From: Oreocharis arfaki
Taxonomy: Eukaryota > Chordata > Aves > Passeriformes > Paramythiidae
DNA: 64,000 nucleotides
Assembly (NCBI GenBank): GCA_013398015.1
Contig: VZRR01011621.1
Location: 124,001 to 188,000 of the forward strand
Direction: 5' to 3'
Shown: positions 1-13,686 of the stretch, piece after piece
Layout: each line of letters starts with the position of its first letter
How positions within the stretch are numbered: the stretch's first letter is position 1
The notes under the pieces: model-generated
Databases searched by the model: none
What the model saw: only the letters and a program-made list of their open reading frames with translations
Told to the model about the DNA's origin: nothing
Translations under genes and position numbers: made by a program

Positions 1-3000
1 CCTGCACACTTGTGAGCACTTTTGAGAGGTATTGAGGATTTGCCACCTATTAGAGAAAATAAGAGGGAGAGATTTGGGAGTTTTCTGGAATGGATCATTT
101 ATGAGCACATTACTCAGAACTGCTGTATTACAACAAATCTGCTATTTCTTTCAGGAGTATGAAATATGAGTACCTTTTCTCAGTTCCAACTAGTAACCAG
201 AACAGAAACAATTCCTTTTAAATGGTATGTTCCTAAAACCTCTTACAACATTACAGTATCTAGGTATGCATTGTTTCTCAGCTTAAAACAAATGCCAACA
301 CTATAAACAAATGAGATAAAGTCTGTAGGAAGAGAGAGTTGGTATCATTTATTGCAGTAATAAAGACAACTGGAACAAGATACACTTTTCCATTTATTCA
401 ACCACATTTATATTCTTAGATCACTAACAAGAACACCCCTTTTGAATTTTCCTGAAATGATTCAGGATCAATATGCCTTAACATGATTTGAAAGGCTGAT
501 GGATTTTCAAAACTGTCCTTTTGTTTTTACAGGTCAAGAAGGACATATTTCCATTGCTTGTATGCTTTGCTATTTACTGGCAGACTCCAAGATACAAGAA
601 TGCCTAATCCAACCTCAGTTTAAGTGCAGTTACATCCCCCTATCTCCACCAATGCTTTAAAATGTCCACTTTATCACAGGGAAATCTTTAGTTCTAGAAA
701 ACAGGATGGGGCCCCCAGATAAATGTTTGCATGGTAAACTACTCCTGCCCGTCTCCATGTGCATGCTCATGCCTAAAAGCTATTAATAGGTATAGGGAGG
801 GGATGTGCAAGACCATACTGGGAATGCTTTGTACTCCCATGGACTGTATCAGTCACACAAGGCAGTTGTTTCTCCAGCTTGGGTTTAATGTGTGGATTTT
901 GATTTTTTTTTCTGTAAGTTTTTGTTTTGTTTGTTTTTTTGTTTTCAGGTTTTCATTTGGTGATGTTTCTGAAAAAAAAAAAAAAGAAAAAGAAAGTCTT
1001 TACCTCTCAAAAAACCCCAAGACATTCATGTGATGCAGAGCTTCAACTGAAAATTAAAAAAGGTTATGGAAGATTTGCAACTTTTGGTTCCTGTGTGTAG
1101 AGCAGCTGGTCTCAGTGGAATAAAGGCAAAGATAAAGCCATCTTCTTTGTGAATGACATGGCAACAAGGGATACTGCCACAAAAAGCAAAGCCTGCTCCA
1201 AGGCAGCTCAGTACAAACCATCACATGGAACATTTCAGGGTGAGGGAGCTGAGAGCACTGCACAGGCACTGCAGTCGTGTGGAAGCAGGTGACAGGAGGG
1301 AAGGGATGCAGTGTTTGCAGTCCTTCAGGCCGTGCTGCAGACCTCCTGAGGCAGGGCATGCTTCAGATTAAATCAGTCTTAGAGACACCCTCGAGCAGGC
1401 AGAGAACCAGCCAGCAGCACCTCGGTGAGAGGCAAATCCGCATCCCTGTGGAAATGGCAGAAGACTGATTAATTTAATCTCATGCCCTTCCTTAGAAAAG
1501 GTAGTAAGAGACAGTGAGGAGCAAAATTTGTACAAATGTACCAGTTTCTTCTTCCTTCTTTGGCAGAGGAAAGGAGGAGCAGATTCCATATGCCCACCCC
1601 TCCCCTGATCACAGCACTCAGCAGAAGCGGGGAGAAGGGCTTTTCTGCAGAGCCTGTGCCTTTGAGACAGCAGCAGGGCAAGAGTTCAGTTTTACGACTC
1701 TTGGCCCCAACACAATTTACCATTTACAAACTAATCCTCCTCTGCTGGAGAGCACAAGGCCTGCTAAAGCTCTCATGTCCACTTCTCTGATTCTCCATTG
1801 TCCACAGCGACAGGGAGAAGCCGAAGACCTAATCGGTGTGTAATTCAATCGCTGTCCAGGCTGTGTCACAGCACAATGCTCTGCTTGTAGTGCCACGGGC
1901 TCAGGCAGCCAGCTACTGTTATGCCCCACAGCAGGTGTGAAGAATGTCACTCGCTCTGACTGTGTGCTGCCCCTCTCTCCAGGTCCATTCCTGACACTAC
2001 ATTCACTCACCACCTAAAGGCTGTTTTTCCTACTGGCAGCAAGCTAATTGTTGTCTCTCTGGTGAAAGGGCACTCAGTATTTTTGACCCTGAACTGGGAA
2101 TTCCTGCACAGCATAACATGGGCCTCGTACAAAGTAAACCTCTTTGCCCTCCCTATCCCCTAAACATGGAGGCCTGCTAATGAGCTTTTATTTCCTTAGT
2201 CTTAATCCAGCAGTTAGTAAATTACGATTTACCGCACCCAAACTGTTTCACTCCATTGTTCCTTGCCAGACAGGACACTGGACATTGCCACACATCCTTT
2301 AGCAATGGTTTAAATCCATGGTACCTAATTACATTTTAATCAGCAAAAGACAGATGCTTCAAAAAATTCCTATCCACATGTACGTGATTAAAACCTCTGG
2401 AATACCAAATTAAATGCACTGCCACACTTAAATACAGGGCCACTCTGAAAACTGCATTTGGTTTGGTTTTTAGCAAGAATTTACTACTCCACCAAGATTT
2501 GAAAAGCTGCACTTTCATTCATCTTGAGTTCTAGGAAGCTGAGGAAGAGAAATGCAGAGGAAGGAGGCAGGGCAGCCACTGGATTAGTGGGTGTGGGTAT
2601 CAGCCACCCATGCTATCAGGCAGATAAGGAGACAGCCCAGAACTACTGGGGTACTCCTGTGGTACATCCACAGGAGCACGTCAGTGGATGTCTCTCCTGG
2701 CACAGAGCTACATCACACACTTGTAACAGTCGCGTGTGGTGTTTCTTTCCACATGTAACAGTGACTTGTCCGAGGGATGTGAGAACAGAATGAGCACAGA
2801 AACACCCTACTTCTAACACATCTATTTCCTTAACAGCCTTGAGAATGTCATTCATGTAGAGCTTCTGGTGCTATTTTTCCAATTCCTAAATTTTCATTCA
2901 GAAGCAAACCAAATAGCAGGAATACCTGATGGAAGAGTAACACTGGGACAGAAATTGTACAAGCCTGTACAGCTGCGCTTTTTCATCCAAAAGAATAAAC

Positions 3001-6000
3001 AACTGAAGTCAGCTGCATAACCTGACCAGCTCAAGACACAAATAAGCCAACAATTTCCATGCCACCACACAGGTGATCTTAAATCAATATATTTGGCTGC
3101 CTAAACTATTTCTGTGCAATTCTATACATGAATTATGGTTACCAATCTTACCTCATCCTGTAAAGGGATGAAATACTTTGTCACACTTGCAAATTCTGTG
3201 AAGGCAGTGAGCAGATGAAGAAAGACGATCCAGCTTCTTACCACTTGCTACAGAAAAGTTCATAATATTCATTATTCAAAACATGAACTGGACATCTGTA
3301 TTTACAATGTTTAACAAGTCTTGCTTAGTGTTGAAGCCAAGCTGCTCATTTCACCCATACTCATCTACTGTCATCATTGACGGCTGATTTCCAAACATGG
3401 CCAGACACCAGCTTTCATGGCAGGGGTCATGAGACATTCTTGCATCCTGAATCAGGATTCAGCAATGCCATGTGCCAAGCCTTAGAAGCATGCAGAGCAT
3501 TTACAACTGAGCACCTGCGGAAATCCCATTTCCTGACAAAGAGAGGCCTCCAATATTCATGTTTTCTCCTGCTCTTAGGCTATGCTGTAATGAAATCTGG
3601 CCTGAATAATCCTTTTATAGCTGTATAAGGAAGTATTCTTGCTTAGCATTTACCCCTCCTTATGGAGGTTCGGTGGAAACCTGGTTGAGCAATCAGCAAA
3701 GATACACAGAATGCAAAGTCTGGTTGATGAGATTAACAAAAACCATGCACAGGACTGGAACACAGAGTGAAGCTGTCAGAGAAACTGGAAGGACTGTGGT
3801 AACTTCAGCGAATAAAGGTAAGAGGACAGGACCCTAAGGAGTCACATTAAATTCAGTGTTAATGCTGACAGTGACGTAAGCAGACACATCCAGAGTGTGC
3901 ATGCTTCTGGAAAGGGAGGCCAGGAGCACTGTTGCTAACAGCATGGGAATAATCAGAGAGTGCAAGACTGCATAGGAACCACTGCCAGGTCAGTGACAAT
4001 AGTTGAAGGGAAGTAAGTTGAAGGAATGCTGGAGGGGACTTGGAAGGAGCTGTTTGTGACGCCAGTGATGGAAATGACTCTGAACAGCTTATCCTATGAG
4101 ACTCCTTGCTCTGCAAGGCATCTCCCACTACTACCTCCTGCTGCAGGTCTGGGTTGCCCTCATGCTGAGCTGCCCTCATCCCTTTGAAAGCTGTGATTCC
4201 CTTACTCCACAAAACCTGCATCTTTGCCCTGTCCCTGTCACTCTAACCCTGGGTTGCTGCTCCTTTATCTCTGACACAAGCTATCTGTGTCTCCTCCTCA
4301 ACCTCTGACCTCAAACTCACAACCATCACATCTCCATAAATCCCCAGGTCATCCCCTCTGCCTCCAATTCCCTGGCACTGTTCCCTGTAGCTGCTTCATA
4401 CCCCAGATTATCTTTGCTTTTGTTTTCCTCCCTCTAGCAGTGTGTGAAGCCCAAGCTATCACATGTAGCAGGCCATTAGCCTGTGCACTGTTCTATGCCC
4501 AATCTCACTGGAGCCAGGCCACTCACTGGAGCTTTAAACCAGTAACTACAACCAGCCCTGCTGGTCTTAAGTGGTCCCTGAGCCTCTTTTTAGGAACCAT
4601 AATCCATCATGGTACTGGGCAGGCTCAGTGTACACAGAGTGACAGCCACTGTTCCCGACTTCCACAAGGAAATGCTGGAACAACTTTCGTCTGCTGGGTA
4701 TGAAAACCAGGTCTCCATGGCACACTTCCCTTTTCCTTCCTTCCTGCTGATCAGTCGTTCCTCTGGGTACTCCAGGGGACCTCCCCCCTGCTCTTGGCCA
4801 TGACAGTGTACATGCAAACAGCTGCTCGGGCTGGATGAAGCACCTGCTCTGGGCAACAGCAGCTGGAGTTCATTTTGGGTCCAAAGGGCCGAGGCCAAGC
4901 AGGCTGACCGCATGTGCACTAATCCAGTATCATCACCAACTCCACCAACAACAGGTGCCCTTTGAAGAGGGAGGGAAAAACTATTTGGGGAGGAATCAGA
5001 GCTTTATAAGGGACATTATGGGCCAAGTCCTCAGCTGGTACATACTCAGTCAAAGCATGTGCCCTCTTGAAGTTATATGAGTAATGCTCACATACACAAC
5101 CAAAAGATTTGGCCCACTCTCAGTGCTGCTTCTTTTCTGCTTTTAGTTTTCCTAAGGATTTTTCACCTCCTCTCATTGCTCTGCATTGATCTTCCATCAA
5201 TAAAGAAACTTTCCTGTCCCTTGCTTCAAACGAGACAGCTGAAAGTCATGTGCTACACATCCCAGATTTCACCATGCTCCCGTGCACAGGTAACAATCTT
5301 ACCGTGCATCCCTCAGTCCTGCTCGAGTCCTGGGGTCTGGATTATGAGCCTGCAGCAACAGGAACAAAGGCGATCCCGTTCTGGAACAAATCAAACCAAA
5401 CCTCGTCAAGGTCCATTAAGAGAAGTCTTTCAGCACAGGCATCCTAAGAATTGTCATACACTTGCTCAAGCCAGAAATCCCTGCAGGCCAGAAATCCCAT
5501 GCATTTCAATGTATGACCATGTCTATGACACAGGAAGAGCAAAAAAAAAACAAACCTGTCAGAAACAACTACTGGACAAACTGTCTCCAAGGAAAGTTTT
5601 ATTCTCACCTCATTTTTCTGGAAATTTGTTTACCATCCAATACATACAAATCTCTTTTTTAGGTCACTCTTAGTACATTTCTGATAAACACCTGTATTAA
5701 TGAAAGCCTCTATGTTTTCTTCTTTTCTGAGTCCTGCCACTCTGAGCTCCAGAGGCCAGTTCTGTAAATCGGGTCTCACTCATTGCAGTTACTCTTGTGC
5801 TTCTCCCTAGAGAACCTGGAAGCTCTCTGGTGCCTGAGAATGGAGCTGGATTCACAGATATGGCACTGCAGAGCATGGCCAAAAGCACTCTGCTCTCACA
5901 GCCCAAGTAAAAGCAGGATTTCCAAATTCCTGTTGATGCTCCATCAGAGGAAAACATGACCTTGCTGCAAGTTGCTCATGTAAACCAGTCACAGCCTTCC

Positions 6001-7974
6001 TAACTTTGTATTCCAAAATTTATTTGCCTGAACTATTCATCTTTTAATTCTTGACTTTCCAAGATTCAGATTTAAGTCACTTTTCCCTTGGGACCATGTC
6101 TCAGCTGGGTTATACTACAAAGAGAAGCAAAGTGATGAGAAACAGTTGGACGAACAGAGCTGCCAGTGAGAACAGCACAGGCAGAAAAAACAGTCTCCAA
6201 TCCATAACAGCTCCTGATATCTCATCCACAAGTACAGACAAGTGTAACCTGTAGTGCGTTGGCTTGACCAGTTAAATAAATCTCCAAGAATTTCCCTTGA
6301 CGAACACCACTGTACAGGTTAGACAATTCCTTGCCAAGGATGGGACAGACACTCAACCATACAGGAACCTCCAGTGCTGGAAATGTATTCTCAGCTGCTG
6401 CAGACTCACACATTCCCTTTGAGGCTTTAACCACAGTTCCAAAGTTGGAAAACACCAGAGCATGTACAAACATACACAGAAGGCAACACTGCCCACTTGT
6501 GCAGCAATTTTGTCCACATCCATGCCTGAGGGAACCACTTTGCACCCTTAACTGAGCAGTAGAGATACCTAAACATTCCTGCCCTTCCCAGCCGAAGCAA
6601 TAAAACACACTAACATCTGACAGCACAGAGCTCTCCCTATCCCTCTGAATCCTCGCTGCTGCTTGCTGTCACTGGGCACATTTCACGCAGGCCAGCTGCA
6701 CGGATTTATTCAACCAGTTTTGGAGTATCAAAGCTAACTTTTTTTTTTTGTCTTTGCCCCAGGCAGGCACTTGGTATGCAGGATTTAAATCAGAGAACAA
6801 AATGTTCTGTGAAATTTTTAAGTACTCAGCCAGTAATTTCTAAATTCTGAAAAAAAAAGGCAGCAACTGGAGTGGTTTAAAAATCAAAAAGTAAAGCATT
6901 TCACTGCATCACTGTGGGTAATGCCACTGTGTCCTAAAGATCAGAATAAATAACTTCCCAAAATTACCAATTAATGGTGCTGACTGCTTTAAGTAATAGG
7001 AGCCAAACATACTCTGAGTTCTACCTTATAATTCCAGCAAAATCAAGAGAATGCTCAATTCAACAAGTGCTCTGCATAAAGACACTGAAATTGAAAAAAC
7101 AAATTGTTTGATCCTTGCAAACTGGCAGAGAAGATGTGGCCTGGGACACACTGCCACAAAATTACTACAATCTAACACCTATCGTAGCAAGATTTTTTAA
7201 ATATATTTAAAGCCATTAAAATGGAATTAGAAGATGATAGAGAAAGAGATAGCCCAGGGAATCACAACACCTACACAATGAAGATGGTCTAAAAGAGGTG
7301 CTTTGACCAGAAAGCAGCAATAAAGCATCATTTGTGACTGGAACTAGCAGACGAATTACTTCATTGGAATTTAGCACTGCCTTTAAGGTCCATCATGCTT
7401 GAGTGAAACTATCCACTTCTGCTTTGCCTGATTCACCATGCAGACTCCATCTTAACACAAATTTAAAACCAACATTTAGCTGATGAATGTTCACATCAAA
7501 ATTTCAAAGAAAGAACATTTTCATATCTTTTCTCAAGCAGTTTCACCTAAACTTTGAAAGGATTCTTTTACAAAAATTGTGAAAAGCATTCATTCATTAT
7601 TTTTCATTAGCTACAAAAGCGAAAACATTCAGAATCATTTCCTCTTCATCTGCAAACATTTCACACTTCTCTTACCACAACTGTGGCTTTAATTTCCTCT
7701 CTCTCAAGCCAAGTAGCAAATGGCATCAGTCAAACCAGTTAACTCCCAGAGGTACCAGTACCCCAGAACCGGGTGCTCCTGGTACTAGCAGGGACTCTAT
7801 GAACACTGATTATCAGGAGCATACAGCTGCAAGACAACAAACGGTTTCTCGATCTTCATGCCTTGCCTACAGCTTACTTCTGCTAGCACAGATATTCTGA
7901 GTATGTCCAAAGTGCACCTACTCATGCTTACCTCAAAGAGGTAGGTCCCATGTCCCCTCAAGGGCCACCTGGAG
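1..7974. other. Intergenic DNA, no supported gene
   Basis: I see no coding exon, RNA gene or recognisable transposon here. The open frames present, including the longest at 5077-5673 (+), have unremarkable composition, overlap other open frames and resemble no family I know. In other vertebrates the gene upstream of MYOD1 is OTOG; I found no cysteine-rich von Willebrand-type exon that would place it here. The stretch may hold distal regulatory DNA for MYOD1, but nothing in the sequence alone shows this. Confidence 0.6.
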
Positions 7975-8302
7975 CACAGAGTGCACCTACCAAAGTTTAC
8001 ACTGCCTGGAAGGCATTATCTGGTCACCAATTTCAGATGGCATAGGCTGCACACACACACACACGAAAAGACTCTGCCTTTTTCAACACGTCAAGTCTTA
8101 TTTTCTCATTTGTTCAAGAGTAAGTACAGATTCTAACCCACAGAGTGCACCTACCAAAGTTTACACTGCCTGGAAGGCATTATCTGGTCACCAATTTTAG
8201 ATGGCATAGGCTGCACACACACACACACGAAAAGACTCTGCCTTTTTCAACACGTCAAGTCTTATTTTCTCATTTGTTCAAGAGTAAGTACAGATTCTAA
8301 CC
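7975..8302. repeat. 164-bp tandem duplication, two copies
   Basis: Two head-to-tail copies of a 164-bp unit lie at 7975-8138 and 8139-8302. By eye they differ at one base (CAATTTCAGATGG against CAATTTTAGATGG). Each copy contains the same short CA run (near 8051 and 8215), of equal length in both. The near identity means that the duplication is recent or is an assembly duplicate. No gene overlaps it. Confidence 0.95.
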
Positions 8303-11047
8303 CACAGCTGTGGAAAGGAAGGTAGAATAGAAAGGCAAGTACACAAAGTATACAAACTATGACAGGCTTTAGGCAGTTTGGCATTGCACAACTCCCTTAT
8401 GCAACACATTGCCTGGGGCGAGCCTCATGTTTTCAGAAATTCCACAGAATCCCCTTAAATGTGCTCCAGTGCTGAGGCCCAGTGGTTTCCACCTGCAATT
8501 ACTGACTGGACTTATGATATACCACACACAGATTACATGGATGAGCCTTATGTTTGCTGGCCTATGCTTTTTTAAATGTGACCTGAAATAACAATTGCAA
8601 AATCTCAGAGGCAGATGAACACAGCCAGTTTATACAAACTTCCTCCTAAGCACAGCCTCTTTAGAAAAATCAAAGGGGTAGTATCAGCCAGTAGCACTTG
8701 AAATGAATAATCCACTTAAAACTCAAGTGTATTTATAACAGCAGAAATAGAGATGGAAGGGCCAATGTTGCTGGCCAGGCTGGAGCTCACTTAGCTAGGC
8801 TGCCAGTCCTCTGCAGCCACCAGGCTGGGAGCACAGACTGCTTCCAGCTCTCCCTGCTGCCTCTGCCCAGTGCCAGCCATGGGCTACCCGAGTGCTGCCA
8901 GAGCCTGGGCTCCTACAGACATGGGTGAGCTGATAAGCCGAGTCAGGACATGTAATGATTCTGTAAATACAAGGAGAAAAGACAACAGCAGAACAACTCA
9001 GAGTAGGTAATTTGTCAACGTTTAAAATTACAGAGAGTGGTAAGTGCTTAAGAGAAAATAGTGACATACAGCTTCTAGACACGACTTAAGTAGTGGCCAC
9101 AGCTCAGTTTGACCTGCAGCCCCACACATGTAGGCAGTCACACAAACACGGCCACGTGCAGCTGGACTTGAGACGCTACAGGAAAGCTGAAGGTGTCAAA
9201 TGCAAACCAGGCTGGGGCAGGACAACAGTCACAGCAAGAGTCTGTCGATGCACTTGAGATGCACTTACATCTTCTAGGCTTGACTGCAGAGCTACACACT
9301 GATCCCAAACCTGCTGCTGGCACAGAGCTTTTCCTGGGGTGCAGAGAAGGGAAAGCAGAGCAAAGGGAGAGGATGAGTCTGCCTGATTAGTGTGGTTGTG
9401 CAGCAGAGGGAAAGAGCCCACAGGGAGATAGAGAAGGGAGGGGGGCCTGAGGACCAGCAGGAGGGTGAGGGCTGGTGTATGTGCCCTGTACACCAATGCC
9501 CCCGGGCAGCTCCTGGCTGAGAAGCAGCAGAGGATGTCTGTCTCCAAACTCTGCTCCTGGAAGGATCCCATGGTAGAAGCAAGCATTAATTACAGATAAT
9601 CTAGTTTAAACAGAGCAGAGAAGAAAATAGCTTGGATTAGAAAACCCTCCTATCCGTGTTCTGTGACACAAGGTTAATGATAAGCTTTGCTTGTATTTCA
9701 GAAACTCTTACAAGCTTGTCTCCTATGTTAGCTTCAGACATGGCAGAGATATGCCTGTGGGCTGTGGGCACATTCTGTTTGAAGGACAGATTTCAATCAG
9801 TAAAGTTTCAAAGAATTCTATATATATCACAATGTTTCATGTTATCCAGCATTTGGAAAGTTCCTTAAGGAAGAACTTCATTGCGAAAGAAGAGAGGCAA
9901 CGAGCCAGCTTCTCAATATCTGTGCCATGCAGACTTGTGCCAAGGAAGCCTATGGAAACAAACTGCCCCAGATAAAAGTGACAACAGAAGCAAAAAGTGT
10001 TGCAACTTTATCAAGCTACTGATGCAACGTGGGAAAACTCAATGGAGGCAAAAGAGACGTGGCTGTTTCCGGTGATGGGAACGTCCTCAAACATCTCATC
10101 TGGCTTCAAACACTGCAGTAACGGATGTCTGGAAAATACAAAAATATCAATGGCAGGAAGAAGATCTTTGGGACTCTAGAAAAGGAAAGCCATTGAAAAC
10201 TAAGGCTTGGAGAATTTGAGATGAGTGCCAAAAAAGGCACTTAAAAATTACTTCCAAAATTAAAAGTTAATCCAAGTATTTTTCAAACAGGACTTCATTA
10301 TGGTACTTCATTTTAGTAAACTGAATATAGCAAAATATGTGCAGATCTGGCACAGTACAGTGATTTTCAGTACGTATGTACCCAAAATACAGGCTTCTGT
10401 CTGCTCTGACAGCAACATGACTGACTTCAAAGGGACTAGGCTTTATTTTTGAGAAATCCTCCTCCCGCATCACCAAAACATGCTGATTTCAGAGCACTAT
10501 AGCAAACTGGGCCTTTCCATTTGCTGAGTGACAGAGAGACAAAAAGCATTTTCCAGAATGTCCACCTGGCAGCGTTGTCACAACATTGTTGCCTCCCCAG
10601 AGCCATCTCATGTTTTGCTGATGACCACTTCTACTGAAAGTCAGTTAAAAGAGGTTATTTTGCTATGCTTACTTAAGTAGTAACATCCCAAATTTCAGGC
10701 TTTTTTTTTTACTTTATGAGTCATACACTGCTAAAAGGCAACAAAACAACTCAGAAGTCTTTACGGCTTTTTTTTCTGTGGATAAAGGAAGTAAAAGAGC
10801 GGGACTGGATAAAACAGTGAGATGAAGCACCTGTTGAGACTGGAAAAGCATAAGAAAAATGGTTAAGGGACTTCAAGTCCAATAAAAGCAATCATGAATT
10901 CACGGGTGTTCATATGAATCATTCCTAATTTCCTGCCAGAGAGCTTTGGTTTCACTTAATTACAACACAAAATGATGAATGAAGAAGGCAAATTCACAGG
11001 CATACATATCGTATGTTTATTTGTTTATTACTTTTTTCCCCACACAG

Positions 11048-11324
11048 CCCTCTGTTTTCATCACAGCTATTGATTGGCACTGAACGAGAGAAAAGTCTGG
11101 CAGCATTAGATAGACTTATTTGCAAAGCACATGAAGAATCCATTCCAGCTAGAAAGAAGCAAACAGATGGCAGCTGGAGAGAAGCAACAGCCACAACTCT
11201 TACTACCTGTGGTGAAAAGAATAAACAATACCAACTCCAGATTACAAAGTGCAGCCTAAAGAGTCTAGCTTTAAATGAGAGAATCAGGGTAGAAAATGAC
11301 CAGATACAACTAAATGCTTGCAAA
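11048..11324 (+). other. Possible unassigned exon
   Basis: A 277-nt stretch is bounded by an acceptor-like sequence (pyrimidine-rich TTTTTTCCCCACACAG ending at 11047) and a donor-like GTAAGC starting at 11325. One frame stays open through all of it (one leading base and 92 codons). Its peptide is rich in Lys, Glu, Gln and Leu with few Pro or Gly, as in a real globular or helical protein. I cannot match it to any family and I see no partner exons, so it could be an exon of a long non-coding RNA, a lone exon of an unknown gene, or chance. Open frames of about 100 codons are frequent in this window, which argues for caution. Confidence 0.2.
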
Positions 11325-12100
11325 GTAAGCTCAGGAAAAAGGATATTTTGAAAGGGTTGCTAAAGCCCACTGACACAAACAGTCCGCTCTGCTGCACTCC
11401 GCCAAAGAATAAATAGGGAAAAGAGCAGGGAGGAGTAGGGAAGGTGTAGGTTTGTGTGCAAGAGAGCATATTTGGATGGAATTTTAATTGCAGTTCTGGA
11501 TACCATGCTGTGGTGGTTTGGCTTCCCACTCTGCCATACACTTTCAACACACTTTAAAATGTGTTGTACCAAAATCATGCCAAATCAAAACAATGAAAAG
11601 ATACCTTTCATCAAGTCATGTACCTGTACAGCACCAACCCTATTTACAGAGGTCACAAACCCTTTCTGCTATGACCTGCACTTCTCTGCAGAATACAATC
11701 TGGGAGAGAGGCACAAAGACTTTCCCTTCAGGTTAGGACAGGTGAGAAAAAGAGCAAGCCATCATAAAAGAAACCCTACCTGATAGCAGGCAGCTGCCGA
11801 GCTGGACTTTAATGATCCTTGTTGGTGCCTTCCAACTTGGAATACTCTGTGCTTCTGTGCTGAAATGTTGTAACTGAGAAACTGAACAAAGTACTTGCTC
11901 CCCAGGATACTGAATTCCTTGAGATCACAAGCTTTGGGAGCAGATGATACTTCCCCCAGTCCAGATACAACCAGCATGCAACATCACCTCATCCTATGTA
12001 GCAAGAATCTCTGTATTACTTTGTAATGGAATTTTTCCACAATACAACTGATAACAGTGCAAATGGTGTGTGCTTCCTTTAGTTCTATGAAGCACAAAGC

Positions 12101-12144
12101 AAAAAAAAAAAAAAANNNNNNNNNNNNNNAAAAAAAAAAAAAAA
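12101..12144. other. Assembly gap inside a poly-A run
   Basis: Fourteen Ns (12116-12129) are flanked by A runs on both sides (12101-12115 and 12130-12144). This is a homopolymer that the assembler could not size. It is not a biological feature beyond the poly-A itself. Confidence 0.97.
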
Positions 12145-13686
12145 GAAAAATGGTGTTCTCATAAAAGGAACATATGGAGATTAAAGAATTTTAGAGTCAG
12201 TTTTCAGATCAGCTTCCATGCATCACAGACGGCCTTAAGAATTGCCCTTGTCTCTTAGCTGTCCATCACTGAAGTGGAACAACTTAATATTGTTTTCCAA
12301 GGCTCCAAAGTCTATTAAAACAGATACAAGCTTCTATGAGCTGATATGCTCAGAAATTATCATAATGAATGCCCAATTAACAAAATACAACTACAAACTT
12401 TTTCATGGGGACACTGGCTAACTTGCTTTCTTTTGCTATTTCACACTTCAGGTTATTCAGACTGGACAAAGAAAGGTCATCAAGTATTTATTTAGGTTGA
12501 GATGTCAATGCATATACACACAGAGGCACCACACTTGCTCCTCCTCCTTTTCTGAGGCAGTCAAGGGATTATTCTGGAATAATAAAACACCAGCAACTAT
12601 TTTACAGGCCAAAAGAAGGACAGCTGGAATGGAAGGAGCTAAAAGGTAGCTGATAGAGGTACATCTTCCTAGCAAAAGTCCCTAGTACTACAGTGAAGAA
12701 GAGGATGCTTACTTAGAACTTCAGAATAAGGTCGTCTGTTGTTCAAGTGTCTTGCCAATATATTGACATTTAATGAATTTAAGTACTTACTTTAGCATTC
12801 CAAACATTACAATTATACTTAACTCACAGGAAATTTCACCCAAATGCTTAAATGCTGTTTGGTTTTTTAAAGCAAAACTTCTAATTTAACTACAACATGA
12901 AGAATCAGAACTAAAAATTGGATAATTACAGCAAACAAAGAGGGCTGAATAGAATATGAGATGGAGGCACTGAACAAGAATTATTTAAGTTTCTCATGAG
13001 CAATGTTCTCACATATCTATGTGACTACTCTCAGATGATGCGTGCTCTGCTCTAGGTAGTCAGATCCAATAACAATTAAAACAGGCAACGGAAAACAATT
13101 CTGCCCTTAACATCCTGGGCCTGTGGGGGAGTGATCTGCTAGAAAAATATTCCACAAAACAGCACATAACATTGAGCTTACTAAACAAAGTCACTGAACA
13201 GAAAATTATTGATTTCGAAGGGTGCTGAGATTACTCATATTTCCGCTCCACTGGCTGGAATCTATTAAAGGTAAAGAAATGCACAAGAAACGCTAAACTC
13301 CATCTGTATGGCAAAGCAGTTTAAAAAGTCAGTAACACATATTTTGAAGTCACTCTACTTTACTGCAGTCATACTATACTGTACGAGGATTATTAGTTAC
13401 TAAAATACTGAAGATGGTTTAACCAGCATAGGTGGGACCAGTTCAGCACCCACATTTTTAGCACTAAACCAGAACACCTAAAGGATTTACCCTGTAGCCA
13501 AGACATATACACACACTGCTAAATTCCCAGGACTTTTCAGAGCTTGATCCCTCCCCACGATTTCCTCTTCCTGTATGTTCTCACCAGCCACTGCAGCCAC
13601 GGCCCAGCCTGGCTGCACTCTCTGACACTGCTGCTGGATCTGGAGGTGCTGAATGTGACTGCCTGGGAAAGGGCTCAGCTCTTACA

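Larger units (their letters stand above)
8303..13686. other. Intergenic DNA with a gap and one possible exon
   Basis: Apart from the assembly gap at 12116-12129 and the possible exon at 11048-11324, I see no gene, RNA or known repeat. Base composition is AT-rich and typical of bird intergenic DNA. Confidence 0.5.

Noticed and set aside
5077..5673. 198-codon open frame
   Set aside because: No domain, weak start context, overlapping frames of similar length and no recognisable homology; likely chance.
8051..8229. Spaced repeats with CA runs as a CRISPR-like array
   Set aside because: They are the two halves of one tandem duplication in vertebrate DNA.
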